Shown here: one piece after another, positions 56,964-64,000 of the stretch
Position numbering within the stretch: position 1 is the stretch's first letter
How the letters are laid out: every line of letters starts with the position of its first letter
Assembly (NCBI RefSeq): GCF_030270605.1
Contig: NZ_BSYJ01000002.1
Coordinates: 620,001 to 684,000, forward strand
Reading direction: 5' to 3'
DNA from: Biformimicrobium ophioploci
GTDB lineage: Bacteria; Pseudomonadota; Gammaproteobacteria; Pseudomonadales; Cellvibrionaceae
Length of the DNA: 64,000 nucleotides
Position numbers and translations under genes: made by a program
Notes under the pieces: model-generated
Told to the model about the DNA's origin: nothing
Databases searched by the model: none
What the model saw: only the letters and a program-made list of their open reading frames with translations

Positions 56964-57007
56964 GTAAAGGATGTGGCAGGAGGGTGTGCAGGAGAGAGTA
57001 AGGGTGA

Positions 57008-57331
57008 TTAACGCTCGAGGTGCTCGAGCTTGCCCTCGACGCCATCCCACTCCTCGGCATCCGGCAGCGGGTCTTTCTGCTCGGTGATATTCGGCCAGAC
57101 TTCCGCAAGTTCCGCGTTCAGTTCGACAAAGGCGATCTGGTTTTCCGGCACTTCGTCCTCGGAGTAAATGGCGTTGGCCGGGCACTCCGGCTCACACAGT
57201 GCACAATCGATGCACTCGTCCGGGTGAATGACGAGGAAGTTAGGGCCTTCGTAAAAGCAGTCCACCGGGCACACTTCTACGCAGTCGGTGTACTTACACT
57301 TGATGCAGTTTTCCCCAACAACAAAAGTCAT
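57008..57331 (-). CDS. fdxA: seven-iron ferredoxin FdxA
   Basis: A 107-residue ferredoxin with an N-terminal [26 protein letters not shown] carrying the 3Fe-4S-type Cys pattern, and [17 protein letters not shown] carrying the 4Fe-4S pattern. The acidic C terminus is typical of Azotobacter-type FdI homologues. It lies beside mutS, as in Pseudomonas, where rpoS-fdxA-mutS-cinA-recA are close. ATG 57331 is preferred because it begins the conserved sequence. Confidence 0.93.
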   Translation of the reverse strand: MTFVVGENCIKCKYTDCVEVCPVDCFYEGPNFLVIHPDECIDCALCEPECPANAIYSEDEVPENQIAFVELNAELAEVWPNITEQKDPLPDAEEWDGVEGKLEHLER

Positions 57332-57408
57332 AAAATCCCCTCTTAAATGCACCTTTGTACTAAAGGCGACGATTGTAGCAACATTTCCTGTCTTTTGAAG
57401 ACAAATAC

Positions 57409-57425
57409 TGCCGAAAATATCGGCA
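57409..57425 (-). terminator. small hairpin between mutS and fdxA
   Basis: TGCCGA (57409-57414) and TCGGCA (57420-57425) form a 6-bp stem with a five-base loop, about 60 bases after the mutS stop. The following sequence on the minus strand is GTATTTG, so it is weak as a terminator. Confidence 0.35.
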
Positions 57426-57482
57426 ATTCTATGCTGTTTTTGCCCGGAAAAATCCTTTTGGTTATAAGGCAGTCTCTCCGCG

Positions 57483-60146
57483 TTACAGCTTTTCCTTGAG
57501 TCGGTAAACCAGCTCCAGTGCCTGGCGCGGGGTCAGGTCATCCGGGTTGGCCTCTTCGAGCAACTCTACCGCCGGGTGGGTGGGCGCCCCGAACAATTCG
57601 TTCTGCAGGGGGGCGGCAGGCGTGGCCGTGGCGTGAACCGGAGCCTGTCCTGCAGTTTGGGCGGCAGGCGAGCTTTCGGCAATACGATCGACGCCGCTCA
57701 TGGCGCCTTCCAGGGTCTGGGCCGCGCCGGATGCCTCCAGGCTGGCCAGGCGGGTGCGGGCTTCAGCCAGCACAGGCGCGGGGATACCGGCCAGCTTCGC
57801 AACCTGCAGGCCGTAACTTTTGCTCGCGGGGCCTTCCTGAATACGGTGCAGGAACACGATATCGTCGCCGTGCTCGGTGGCGTCCAGGTGAATGTTGGCC
57901 ACCATTGGCAGCTGCGACGGCAGTTCAGTCAGTTCGAAATAGTGGGTCGCGAACAGGGTGAACGCCTGCACCTGCTGGGCCAGTTGCAGTGCACAGGCCC
58001 AGGCCAGTGACAGGCCATCGTAGGTGCTGGTGCCGCGGCCGATTTCGTCCATCAGTACCAGGCTGTGGCTGGTGGCGTTGTGCAGGATATTTGCGGTTTC
58101 GGTCATCTCGACCATAAAAGTGGAGCGCCCGCTGGCCAGGTCATCGGAGCTGCCGATGCGGGTGAAGATACGATCCACCAGTCCAATTTGCGCGCTGTCT
58201 GAGGGCACAAAACTGCCCACGTGGGCGAGCAGGGTAATCAGTGCCGTCTGGCGCATATAGGTAGATTTACCGCCCATGTTCGGACCGGTGATGATCAGCA
58301 TGCGGCGCTCGGGGCACAGCTCTACATCGTTGGCGACAAACGGCTCGGTGGATACCTGTTCCACCACCGGGTGGCGGCCACCGGTAATGCGGATCCCTGG
58401 CGTTTCTGACAATTCAGGCTTGCACAGGTTGAGCGCATCTGCGCGCTCTGCCAGGCAGGCCAGTACGTCCAGCTCGGACACCGCGGCGGCGGCGACCTGT
58501 AGCGGCGCCAGGCTTTCGGACAGGGTCTCGATCAGTGCTTCGTAGAGGGCCTTTTCCCGGGCCAGTGCGCGGCTCTTGGCTGAAAGGGCCTTGTCCTCGA
58601 ACTCTTTCAGTTCCGGGGTGATAAAGCGCTCGGCATTTTTCAGTGTCTGGCGACGGATATAGTCCGCCGGGGCCTGCTCTGAATGGGCGCGGGTAATCTC
58701 GATATAGTAACCGTGCACCCGGTTGTAGCCGACCTTGAGGGTCGGTATGCCGGTGCGTTCCTTCTCGCGGGTTTCCAGGTCCACCAGGTACTGGCCGGCG
58801 TTTTCGCTGATGCCGCGCAGCTCGTCCAGCTCCTCATCGTATCCCGGGGCGATTACGCCACCGTCGCGAATGATCACTGGTGGATTCTCGACAATGGCTT
58901 TTTGCAGCAGCGCAACCGTTTCCGGCCACTCCCCGATCTGGCCAGCGAGCTCTTTCAACAGGCTGCCGGGGATATTGGCGAGCTGCGCCTGGATTTCCGG
59001 GAATTCGGCCAGGCTCGCGCCAAGGCGGGTCAGGTCACGCGGGCGTGCGGACTTGAGTGCGAGGCGACCGAGAATACGCTCCATGTCGCCGATGTTCTTC
59101 AGGGGCTCGCGCAGCGGCTCGAACAGGTAATCCTGCACCATAGCGGCGATTGCCTGCTGGCGCGATTGCAGTATTGGCAGGCTGCGCAGCGGGCTGTTGA
59201 GCCAGCGCCTGAGCAGGCGACTGCCCATGGCGGTCTTGCAGCTGTCGAGTACGGACAGCAGGGTGTGTTCGTCACCACCGTTCAGGTTCAGGTCGATTTC
59301 CAGGTTACGGCGGGTGCTCGCATCCAGGGTCACGGCCTCGGCGCTGCTTTCTGCGGCGATCGAACGGATATGGGGCAGGGCGGTGCGCTGCGTGTCCTTG
59401 GCGTACTGCAGCAGGCAGCCGGCGGCGGTGATGGCGGCGGTCATTTGGCTGCAGCCAAAGCCTTCCAGATCCTGGGTGCCAAACTGCGTGGTAAGTTGGC
59501 GCAGGGCAGTTTCCGCATCGAATTCCCAGGGCGCGCGACGACGCAGGCCTTTTACCTGCTCCAGCGCGCCCGGCAGGGGCATGTCTTCGGACACCAGCAG
59601 TTCCGCCGGGGAGAAGCGCTGCAGCTCGCCCAGCAGGGCCTCCTCGTTTTCTGCCTCCAGTACCATGAAACGACCACTGCCGACGTCGAGCAGGGCGATG
59701 CCGTAGCGGTCATTCAGCCGGGCAACAGCACCGAGCAGGTTGTCGCGGCGCTCGTTCAGCAGCGCCTCGTCGGTGACGGTCCCCGGCGTAACAATGCGGA
59801 CAACCTTGCGCTCCACTGGCCCCTTGGAGGTCGCCGGATCACCGATCTGCTCGCAGATCGCGACGGAAACGCCGAGCCTTACCAGTCGAGCCAGGTATCC
59901 CTCGGCAGAGTGGTACGGGATTCCGGCCATGGGGATTGGCTCGCCACCGGACTTGCCCCGGGCAGTCAGGGTCACGTCCATCAATTCAGCGGCTTTTTTG
60001 GCGTCGTCGTAGAACAGCTCGTAAAAATCCCCCATGCGGTAGAACACCATCTCATTGGGGTGCTCGGCTTTGATGCGCAGGTATTGCTGCATCATGGGGG
60101 TGTGCTCTGATTTCTGGGCGGTGGATTTTTCGACAGCTTTCGGCAT
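57483..60146 (-). CDS. mutS: DNA mismatch repair protein MutS
   Basis: An 887-residue protein. The mismatch-reading [14 protein letters not shown] is near residue 34. The ATPase has Walker [37 protein letters not shown] and [11 protein letters not shown]. The C-terminal beta-clamp/tetramer region ([38 protein letters not shown]) is complete. It is the canonical gammaproteobacterial MutS, slightly longer than in E. coli because of an Ala/Pro-rich linker before the C-terminal helix. It diverges from the GFA-family gene. Confidence 0.96.
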   Translation of the reverse strand: MPKAVEKSTAQKSEHTPMMQQYLRIKAEHPNEMVFYRMGDFYELFYDDAKKAAELMDVTLTARGKSGGEPIPMAGIPYHSAEGYLARLVRLGVSVAICEQIGDPATSKGPVERKVVRIVTPGTVTDEALLNERRDNLLGAVARLNDRYGIALLDVGSGRFMVLEAENEEALLGELQRFSPAELLVSEDMPLPGALEQVKGLRRRAPWEFDAETALRQLTTQFGTQDLEGFGCSQMTAAITAAGCLLQYAKDTQRTALPHIRSIAAESSAEAVTLDASTRRNLEIDLNLNGGDEHTLLSVLDSCKTAMGSRLLRRWLNSPLRSLPILQSRQQAIAAMVQDYLFEPLREPLKNIGDMERILGRLALKSARPRDLTRLGASLAEFPEIQAQLANIPGSLLKELAGQIGEWPETVALLQKAIVENPPVIIRDGGVIAPGYDEELDELRGISENAGQYLVDLETREKERTGIPTLKVGYNRVHGYYIEITRAHSEQAPADYIRRQTLKNAERFITPELKEFEDKALSAKSRALAREKALYEALIETLSESLAPLQVAAAAVSELDVLACLAERADALNLCKPELSETPGIRITGGRHPVVEQVSTEPFVANDVELCPERRMLIITGPNMGGKSTYMRQTALITLLAHVGSFVPSDSAQIGLVDRIFTRIGSSDDLASGRSTFMVEMTETANILHNATSHSLVLMDEIGRGTSTYDGLSLAWACALQLAQQVQAFTLFATHYFELTELPSQLPMVANIHLDATEHGDDIVFLHRIQEGPASKSYGLQVAKLAGIPAPVLAEARTRLASLEASGAAQTLEGAMSGVDRIAESSPAAQTAGQAPVHATATPAAPLQNELFGAPTHPAVELLEEANPDDLTPRQALELVYRLKEKL

Positions 60147-60319
60147 TGCGGGATCAATTTTCTTATCTTTAAGAGGGCGGCGCCCGGCCCGGTGGGGCGC
60201 GTGATACAGGCGCGAAAGAATACCAAAGCACAGCTCAAACCACTATCCGACCATTTAGTCTATGTTGGTCGAGAAATGGCGTACGAGTCAGTAACAGGTG
60301 TACCCCGAGGAGGCTGCAC

Positions 60320-60718
60320 ATGACCCAGACAAAAGTACATTGCGACTGCAATGCGGTGGAAGTGACGATGGAAGGCGAGCCTGTTATCCATGCCTACTGT
60401 CATTGCGAAGACTGCCGGGAACTGCTGCAGGTGCCGTATCACTCTGTTCTGGCCTGGGACCCGGAGCAGGTGCAGATCACTCGCGGGCAGGACAGTGTGG
60501 TGGAGTTTCAGCACCCGAGCAAAAACATGAAGCGCATCTTTTGTGGCAAGTGTGGCGATATTCTGTACAACACGAATGCCAGGGGGCGGAAGCTGGTGTC
60601 GCAGCTGCTGTTACGGAAGTGTAACGACGATAAGTTGCCCGAGGCCTTTCAATCGAGCGCGCACTTCTTTTACGATCGTCGTGTAATTGATATCGACGAC
60701 GAGTTGCGAAAGAGCTGA
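60320..60718 (+). CDS. GFA/CENP-V family zinc protein
   Basis: A 132-residue protein. The N-terminal CDCNAVEVTMEGEPVIHAYCHCEDCRE contains the C-x-C and C-x-C-x2-C zinc motifs, followed by CGKCGDILYNTN with another CxxC pair, as in glutathione-dependent formaldehyde-activating enzymes. Enzymatic activity of most members is unproven. Its stop is about 20 bases before pncC, so the two may form one transcript. It intervenes between mutS and cinA. Confidence 0.82.
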   Translation: MTQTKVHCDCNAVEVTMEGEPVIHAYCHCEDCRELLQVPYHSVLAWDPEQVQITRGQDSVVEFQHPSKNMKRIFCGKCGDILYNTNARGRKLVSQLLLRKCNDDKLPEAFQSSAHFFYDRRVIDIDDELRKS

Positions 60719-60735
60719 ACTTGGACTGTTTCTTC

Positions 60736-61242
60736 ATGAGTGAAATATCAGATAAACAAGATAATGCGACTTTGGTTGCGGACCTCGCGGCGCTGCTCAC
60801 CTCAAGGAACCAGATGATGGCGACGGCGGAATCCTGTACCGGTGGCGGTATCGCTGCAGCCCTGACTGCGCGCGCCGGCAGCTCTGCGTGGTTTGCCGGC
60901 GGCATTGTGAGCTACTCCAATGCAATGAAAGAAAACCTGCTGGGGGTGCGCCGGGAAGTGCTGGCGAGCGAAGGTGCGGTCAGCGAGGACGTGGTGCTGC
61001 AGATGGCTGAAGGGGTGATGGCGGCTACCGGTGCCGATTGTTCGGTTTCTGTCAGTGGTATCGCCGGGCCGGACGGTGGTACCCCGGAGAAGCCCGTGGG
61101 TACTGTGTGGATTGGCTGGGGCGTGCGCGATACAGCGCCGTCAGCCGAGTGTTTCCGGTTCGAAGGCTCACGTGAGGAGGTGCAGGCCGCTGCCATCCAC
61201 GCGGGAATCGCGGGGCTGGTACGTCGGTTACAGCCGGGCTGA
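60736..61242 (+). CDS. pncC: nicotinamide-nucleotide amidohydrolase (CinA C-terminal family, PncC)
   Basis: A 168-residue single-domain CinA-C protein. MATAESCTGGGIAAALTARAGSSAWFAGGIVSYSNAMKENLLGV holds the substrate-binding and catalytic Ser/Lys region, and SVSGIAGPDGGTPEKPVGTVWIGW the conserved C-terminal half. It deamidates NMN to nicotinate mononucleotide in NAD recycling. It lacks the N-terminal COG1058 domain. ATG 60736 begins the conserved sequence; TTG 60721 is in frame. In Pseudomonas it lies directly before recA; here a TPR gene separates them. Confidence 0.93.
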   Translation: MSEISDKQDNATLVADLAALLTSRNQMMATAESCTGGGIAAALTARAGSSAWFAGGIVSYSNAMKENLLGVRREVLASEGAVSEDVVLQMAEGVMAATGADCSVSVSGIAGPDGGTPEKPVGTVWIGWGVRDTAPSAECFRFEGSREEVQAAAIHAGIAGLVRRLQPG

Positions 61243-61377
61243 ATTACCACCTGAATTGCCACATCCCATACTTTGCGGGATCAAATCCGTCGCGAATCCA
61301 AACGCGGCAACATGAGTGCTGGCTAGACTTGCGAAACCCCGGCTTTGCGGGGCAACGAGATAACAAGTCAGCCACCT

Positions 61378-62760
61378 ATGCCAGAGTCACACCTCGAGCA
61401 AGAGTTGCCATCCTTTCGTATAAAGCGCCGCCGCGAAGGCATCACTCTGCAGGATCGCGGCGCCCTGGTTCAGGCCTCCACTACCTACCGCCGTTACCTC
61501 CAGAGTTTTCCCGATGACGCCGAAATCTGGGCGCGCCTGGGGAATGTGCTTGCCGCGCGTGCCTGTTGGGCTGCGGCCATCGCCTGCTACCGCAGGGCAT
61601 TCCTGCACAGCCAGCCATCGGCCTCGATCCTGGTTGATCTCGGGCAGGCCTTGTGGGAAATGGGACGCGGCCGTGAAGCCATTGGTTGTTATCGCGCCGC
61701 GCTGGCGAAGGAGCCGGACAACCCGGACTTCAACCTGTATCTCGCTCTGGGTTTGCGTCGAGCCCGGGATTTCGAAGGTGCCCTGAGCCTGTTGGACAAG
61801 GCTCAGCAGTTGCAACCGGAGAACCCGAGGCTCAACTACGAGAGAGGCATTACGCTGCTGTGTCTTGGCAAGTATGAAGAGGGCTGGCTGGCGCTGGAGT
61901 CGCGTCACCTGTTGGACGGTCCCAGAGCCCGGCAGCCATATCCGCTTTGGCGGGGTGAGTCGCTTTCCGGCAAGCGCATTCTTGTGGTCGCGGAGTCAAC
62001 GCTTCGGGAGAATATCCTGTGTGCGCGTTTTTTCGGGGCACTGAAGGCACGCGGCGCTCGAGTCACGCTGGCATGCCGGCCACAGGATGAAAACCTGCTG
62101 GGCCTGTTTGGGCCTGATGAGGTGGTGGCTGCCGGTACTGATATTGTCCACGGGGCATTCGATTTCTACAGTCCCATCCTGAACCTGCCGGGCTCTCTTG
62201 GGGTGCCCGCAACACTGATTCCGCCCCCAGTGAAGCCACAGAGCCCGGATGGGGGCGCATCGGCATACGGCTTGCTGAAACGGAGAGGCCGCCTGCGGGT
62301 TGGAGTTGCCTGGTCTGGTGATGGAGGCAAGGCAAACAGTGAACTGCTTGAACGGCTTCTGCAGCTGGCCGAGGTGCCTTCGGTACAGTTGTATAACCTG
62401 CAGACAGGCGCTGCGCGCCGTGATCTGGTTAGCACCGGTGCCGAAAGCTGTATGGTCGACCTGGCCGCAGGTTTTGCTGACAAGGCGGATCTCGTTGCCG
62501 CGGTCTCCGCGATGGATCTGGTTGTTGCAGTCGATGGCGAGCTTGCGCATATAGCAGCCTCTGCGGGTATCGAAACCTATGTTCTGTTGGGGGAGCAGCC
62601 GCACTGGGTCTATGAAATGCAGTTCAGCCGCACGAACTGGTACCCGGCCATGCGGCTATTTCGTTCTGCTTCCCAGGACGGCTGGGTGTCCACGGCAGAG
62701 TGGGGTCCAGTGATCGAAGAAATCAGGCAATACATCGAATCCCGGGCCCGCTCGCTATAA
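61378..62760 (+). CDS. TPR protein with C-terminal glycosyltransferase-like domain
   Basis: A 460-residue protein. The N terminus has a series of TPR helices (YRRYLQSFPDDAEIWARLGNVLAARACWAAAIACYRRAFLHSQPSASILVDLGQALWEMGR; later LLDKAQQLQPENPRLNYERGITLL). The C-terminal half has the layout of GT9/SPINDLY-like glycosyltransferase domains: RVGVAWSGDGGKANSELLERLLQL, LYNLQTGAARRDL, VVAVDGELAHIAASAGIETYVLLG and a final WYPAMRLFR. ATG 61378 is the likely start; TTG 61345 is in frame. It lies between cinA and recA. Acceptor unknown; catalytic competence unproven. Confidence 0.72.
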   Translation: MPESHLEQELPSFRIKRRREGITLQDRGALVQASTTYRRYLQSFPDDAEIWARLGNVLAARACWAAAIACYRRAFLHSQPSASILVDLGQALWEMGRGREAIGCYRAALAKEPDNPDFNLYLALGLRRARDFEGALSLLDKAQQLQPENPRLNYERGITLLCLGKYEEGWLALESRHLLDGPRARQPYPLWRGESLSGKRILVVAESTLRENILCARFFGALKARGARVTLACRPQDENLLGLFGPDEVVAAGTDIVHGAFDFYSPILNLPGSLGVPATLIPPPVKPQSPDGGASAYGLLKRRGRLRVGVAWSGDGGKANSELLERLLQLAEVPSVQLYNLQTGAARRDLVSTGAESCMVDLAAGFADKADLVAAVSAMDLVVAVDGELAHIAASAGIETYVLLGEQPHWVYEMQFSRTNWYPAMRLFRSASQDGWVSTAEWGPVIEEIRQYIESRARSL

Positions 62761-62762
62761 CA

Positions 62763-62789
62763 AATGGGCGGCTTCCGGTAACGCCCATT
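62763..62789. terminator. hairpin after the TPR gene, upstream of recA
   Basis: AATGGGCG (62763-62770) and CGCCCATT (62782-62789) are exact reverse complements with an 11-base loop, just after the TAA. There is no T-run, so it is a possible rather than certain terminator separating the TPR gene from recA. Confidence 0.45.
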
Positions 62790-62858
62790 GACTTGTCAAA
62801 TAGACGCTCCTGCCTAAAAAACAACCAGAAAGTGCGCTCCCCGTCATCCCGAAAAATA

Positions 62859-62874
62859 CTGTTTGCTTATACAG
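62859..62874 (+). promoter_or_regulatory. LexA box upstream of recA
   Basis: CTGT-TTGCTTAT-ACAG exactly matches the consensus CTGT-N8-ACAG. It ends 133 bases before the recA start. It overlaps a TTGCTT hexamer that could be the -35 element, so LexA would block the promoter. Confidence 0.85.
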
Positions 62875-63007
62875 TTGTTTTTGCATAAGCTAGCGACAAG
62901 TTAGAAATGGGCGCGCCCGAATAGTCAGCAGTTCGGACCTGAAGCGGGCGTGAGATTGGACTCAAAGCAGGCGGATTCCGGCACCGGAATACCGACCAGG
63001 GGGAATC

Positions 63008-64000
63008 ATGGATTCAAATAAAGACAAGGCACTTCAGGCAGCGCTGTCCCAGATCGAGCGCCAGTTCGGCAAGGGTACCGTCATGCGTATGGGCGACAAG
63101 GAGCGCGAGCGCATCCCCGCCATTTCCACTGGCTCCCTGGGCCTGGATGTCGCCCTCGGTATTGGTGGCCTGCCACGCGGCCGTATCGTGGAGATATACG
63201 GCCCCGAGTCCTCCGGCAAAACCACCATGACCCTCCAGGTAATCGCGGAAGCCCAGAAGATGGGCGGCACCTGTGCATTTGTTGATGCGGAGCACGCGCT
63301 GGACCCGGTGTATGCAGAAAAGCTGGGGGTGAATGTCGACGAGCTGATCGTGTCCCAGCCGGACACCGGTGAGCAGGCCCTGGAAGTGTCGGAAATGCTG
63401 GTGCGCTCCGGCGCCGTGGACGTACTGATTGTGGACTCCGTTGCCGCACTGACACCAAAGGCAGAAATTGAAGGCGAAATGGGAGATTCCCATGTTGGTC
63501 TGCAGGCGCGCCTGATGTCACAGGCGCTGCGCAAGCTCACCGGTGCGATCAAGCAGACCAACACCCTGTGTGTCTTTATTAACCAGATCCGTATGAAGAT
63601 CGGCGTAATGTTCGGTAGCCCGGAAACCACTACCGGTGGTAACGCGCTCAAGTTCTACTCCTCTGTACGCCTGGATATCCGCCGCATCGGCTCCGTGAAG
63701 GAAGGCGATGAAGTGGTGGGTAATGAGACCCGGGTCAAGGTCGTCAAGAACAAAGTTGCGCCGCCATTCAAGCAGGTAGAGTTCCAGATCATGTACGGTG
63801 CTGGCACCAATCGACTGGGCGAAGTCATCGACTTTGGTGTGAAGCTTGGCCTGGTAGACAAGGCCGGCGCCTGGTACAGCTACAAAGGCGACAAGATCGG
63901 CCAGGGCAAGGCAAATGCCTGCAAGTTCCTGGATGAGAATGCGGAAATTGCCGTGGAAATCGAAAGCCAGGTACGCGCACAGCTGCTGGGCGACGTTTCT
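63008..64000 (+). CDS. recA: recombinase RecA (3' end beyond window)
   Basis: From ATG 63008, after a GGGGGAA site, the frame runs open to the window end, giving 331 residues. The sequence starts [30 protein letters not shown]. Walker A is [13 protein letters not shown], followed by [37 protein letters not shown], and the L2-adjacent [24 protein letters not shown]. It is the core strand-exchange and LexA-cleavage co-protease. Roughly the last 15-25 residues (acidic tail) are missing from the window. A consensus LexA box lies upstream. Confidence 0.97.
   Translation, partial: MDSNKDKALQAALSQIERQFGKGTVMRMGDKERERIPAISTGSLGLDVALGIGGLPRGRIVEIYGPESSGKTTMTLQVIAEAQKMGGTCAFVDAEHALDPVYAEKLGVNVDELIVSQPDTGEQALEVSEMLVRSGAVDVLIVDSVAALTPKAEIEGEMGDSHVGLQARLMSQALRKLTGAIKQTNTLCVFINQIRMKIGVMFGSPETTTGGNALKFYSSVRLDIRRIGSVKEGDEVVGNETRVKVVKNKVAPPFKQVEFQIMYGAGTNRLGEVIDFGVKLGLVDKAGAWYSYKGDKIGQGKANACKFLDENAEIAVEIESQVRAQLLGDVS

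Noticed and set aside
56964-57007. Three GGA motifs (plus strand) near fdxA, considered as an RsmZ-like RNA
   Set aside because: The stretch is only about 45 bases, the GGA triplets are not in predicted hairpin loops, and no terminator follows.

Overview
The window is one contiguous stretch of a gammaproteobacterial chromosome. It is GC-rich by eye and densely coded on both strands, with no tRNA, rRNA, CRISPR array or insertion sequence that I can see. Both ends carry a gene order familiar from Pseudomonas and its relatives: truD-pcm-nlpD-rpoS on the left and fdxA-mutS-cinA-recA on the right. Gene content (paired TamAB and YdbH/YnbE/YdbL systems, several secreted peptidases, an aa3-type oxidase with cytochrome c domains fused to subunit II, a FlgO/TPR membrane protein) would fit a marine Cellvibrionales-type bacterium such as Microbulbifer. 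That genus-level guess is inference.

Layout. 1-4.5 kb: end of truD, then pcm, a DUF368 (PopT-type) undecaprenyl-phosphate transporter, nlpD and rpoS; surE, usual between truD and pcm, is absent. 4.5-7.5 kb (minus): ydbH-ynbE-ydbL, an envelope lipid-transport operon. 7.7-13.8 kb (plus): a GGT-fold amidohydrolase, a secreted metal-dependent amidohydrolase and pepN. 13.8-18.5 kb: a histidine phosphatase; an MFS exporter behind a leader ORF and nested hairpins that look like a transcription attenuator; small genes, including a DUF6868 membrane protein, an SGNH hydrolase, arfB, a GNAT enzyme and a fragment of a second GNAT. 18.5-25 kb: fadH (minus) divergent from an ABC exporter operon (ATPase, permease, HlyD-type adaptor). 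25-36.5 kb: bicupin, lipase-like hydrolase, MaoC hydratase, NAGPA-domain protein, MAPEG protein and YbaY-type lipoprotein, secreted purple-acid-phosphatase-like enzyme, dinB with a LexA box, DPP IV-type peptidase, small membrane proteins, single-domain PqiA protein and trhO. 36.6-42.8 kb (minus): cytochrome c oxidase operon with a diheme subunit II, two subunit III-type proteins, subunit IV and a SCO copper chaperone. 43-46.6 kb: LysR regulator divergent from acetoacetyl-CoA synthetase. 46.7-52.3 kb: tamA-tamB. 52.3-57 kb: secreted protein of unknown function, FlgO/TPR membrane protein and S10 carboxypeptidase. 57-64 kb: fdxA, mutS, a GFA-family protein, pncC (cinA), a TPR-glycosyltransferase-like fusion and the start of recA.

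How the genes fit together. The left flank handles protein repair, cell-wall hydrolase activation and the stationary-phase sigma factor. The right flank is DNA repair (mutS, recA), and dinB in the middle shares the LexA signal with recA. The roughly 52 kb between rpoS and fdxA is closely spaced in Pseudomonas, so it looks like a lineage-specific block, rich in envelope biogenesis, peptide turnover and respiration. The most unusual regulatory structure is the leader-peptide/attenuator arrangement before the MFS exporter at 14.4-14.7 kb.
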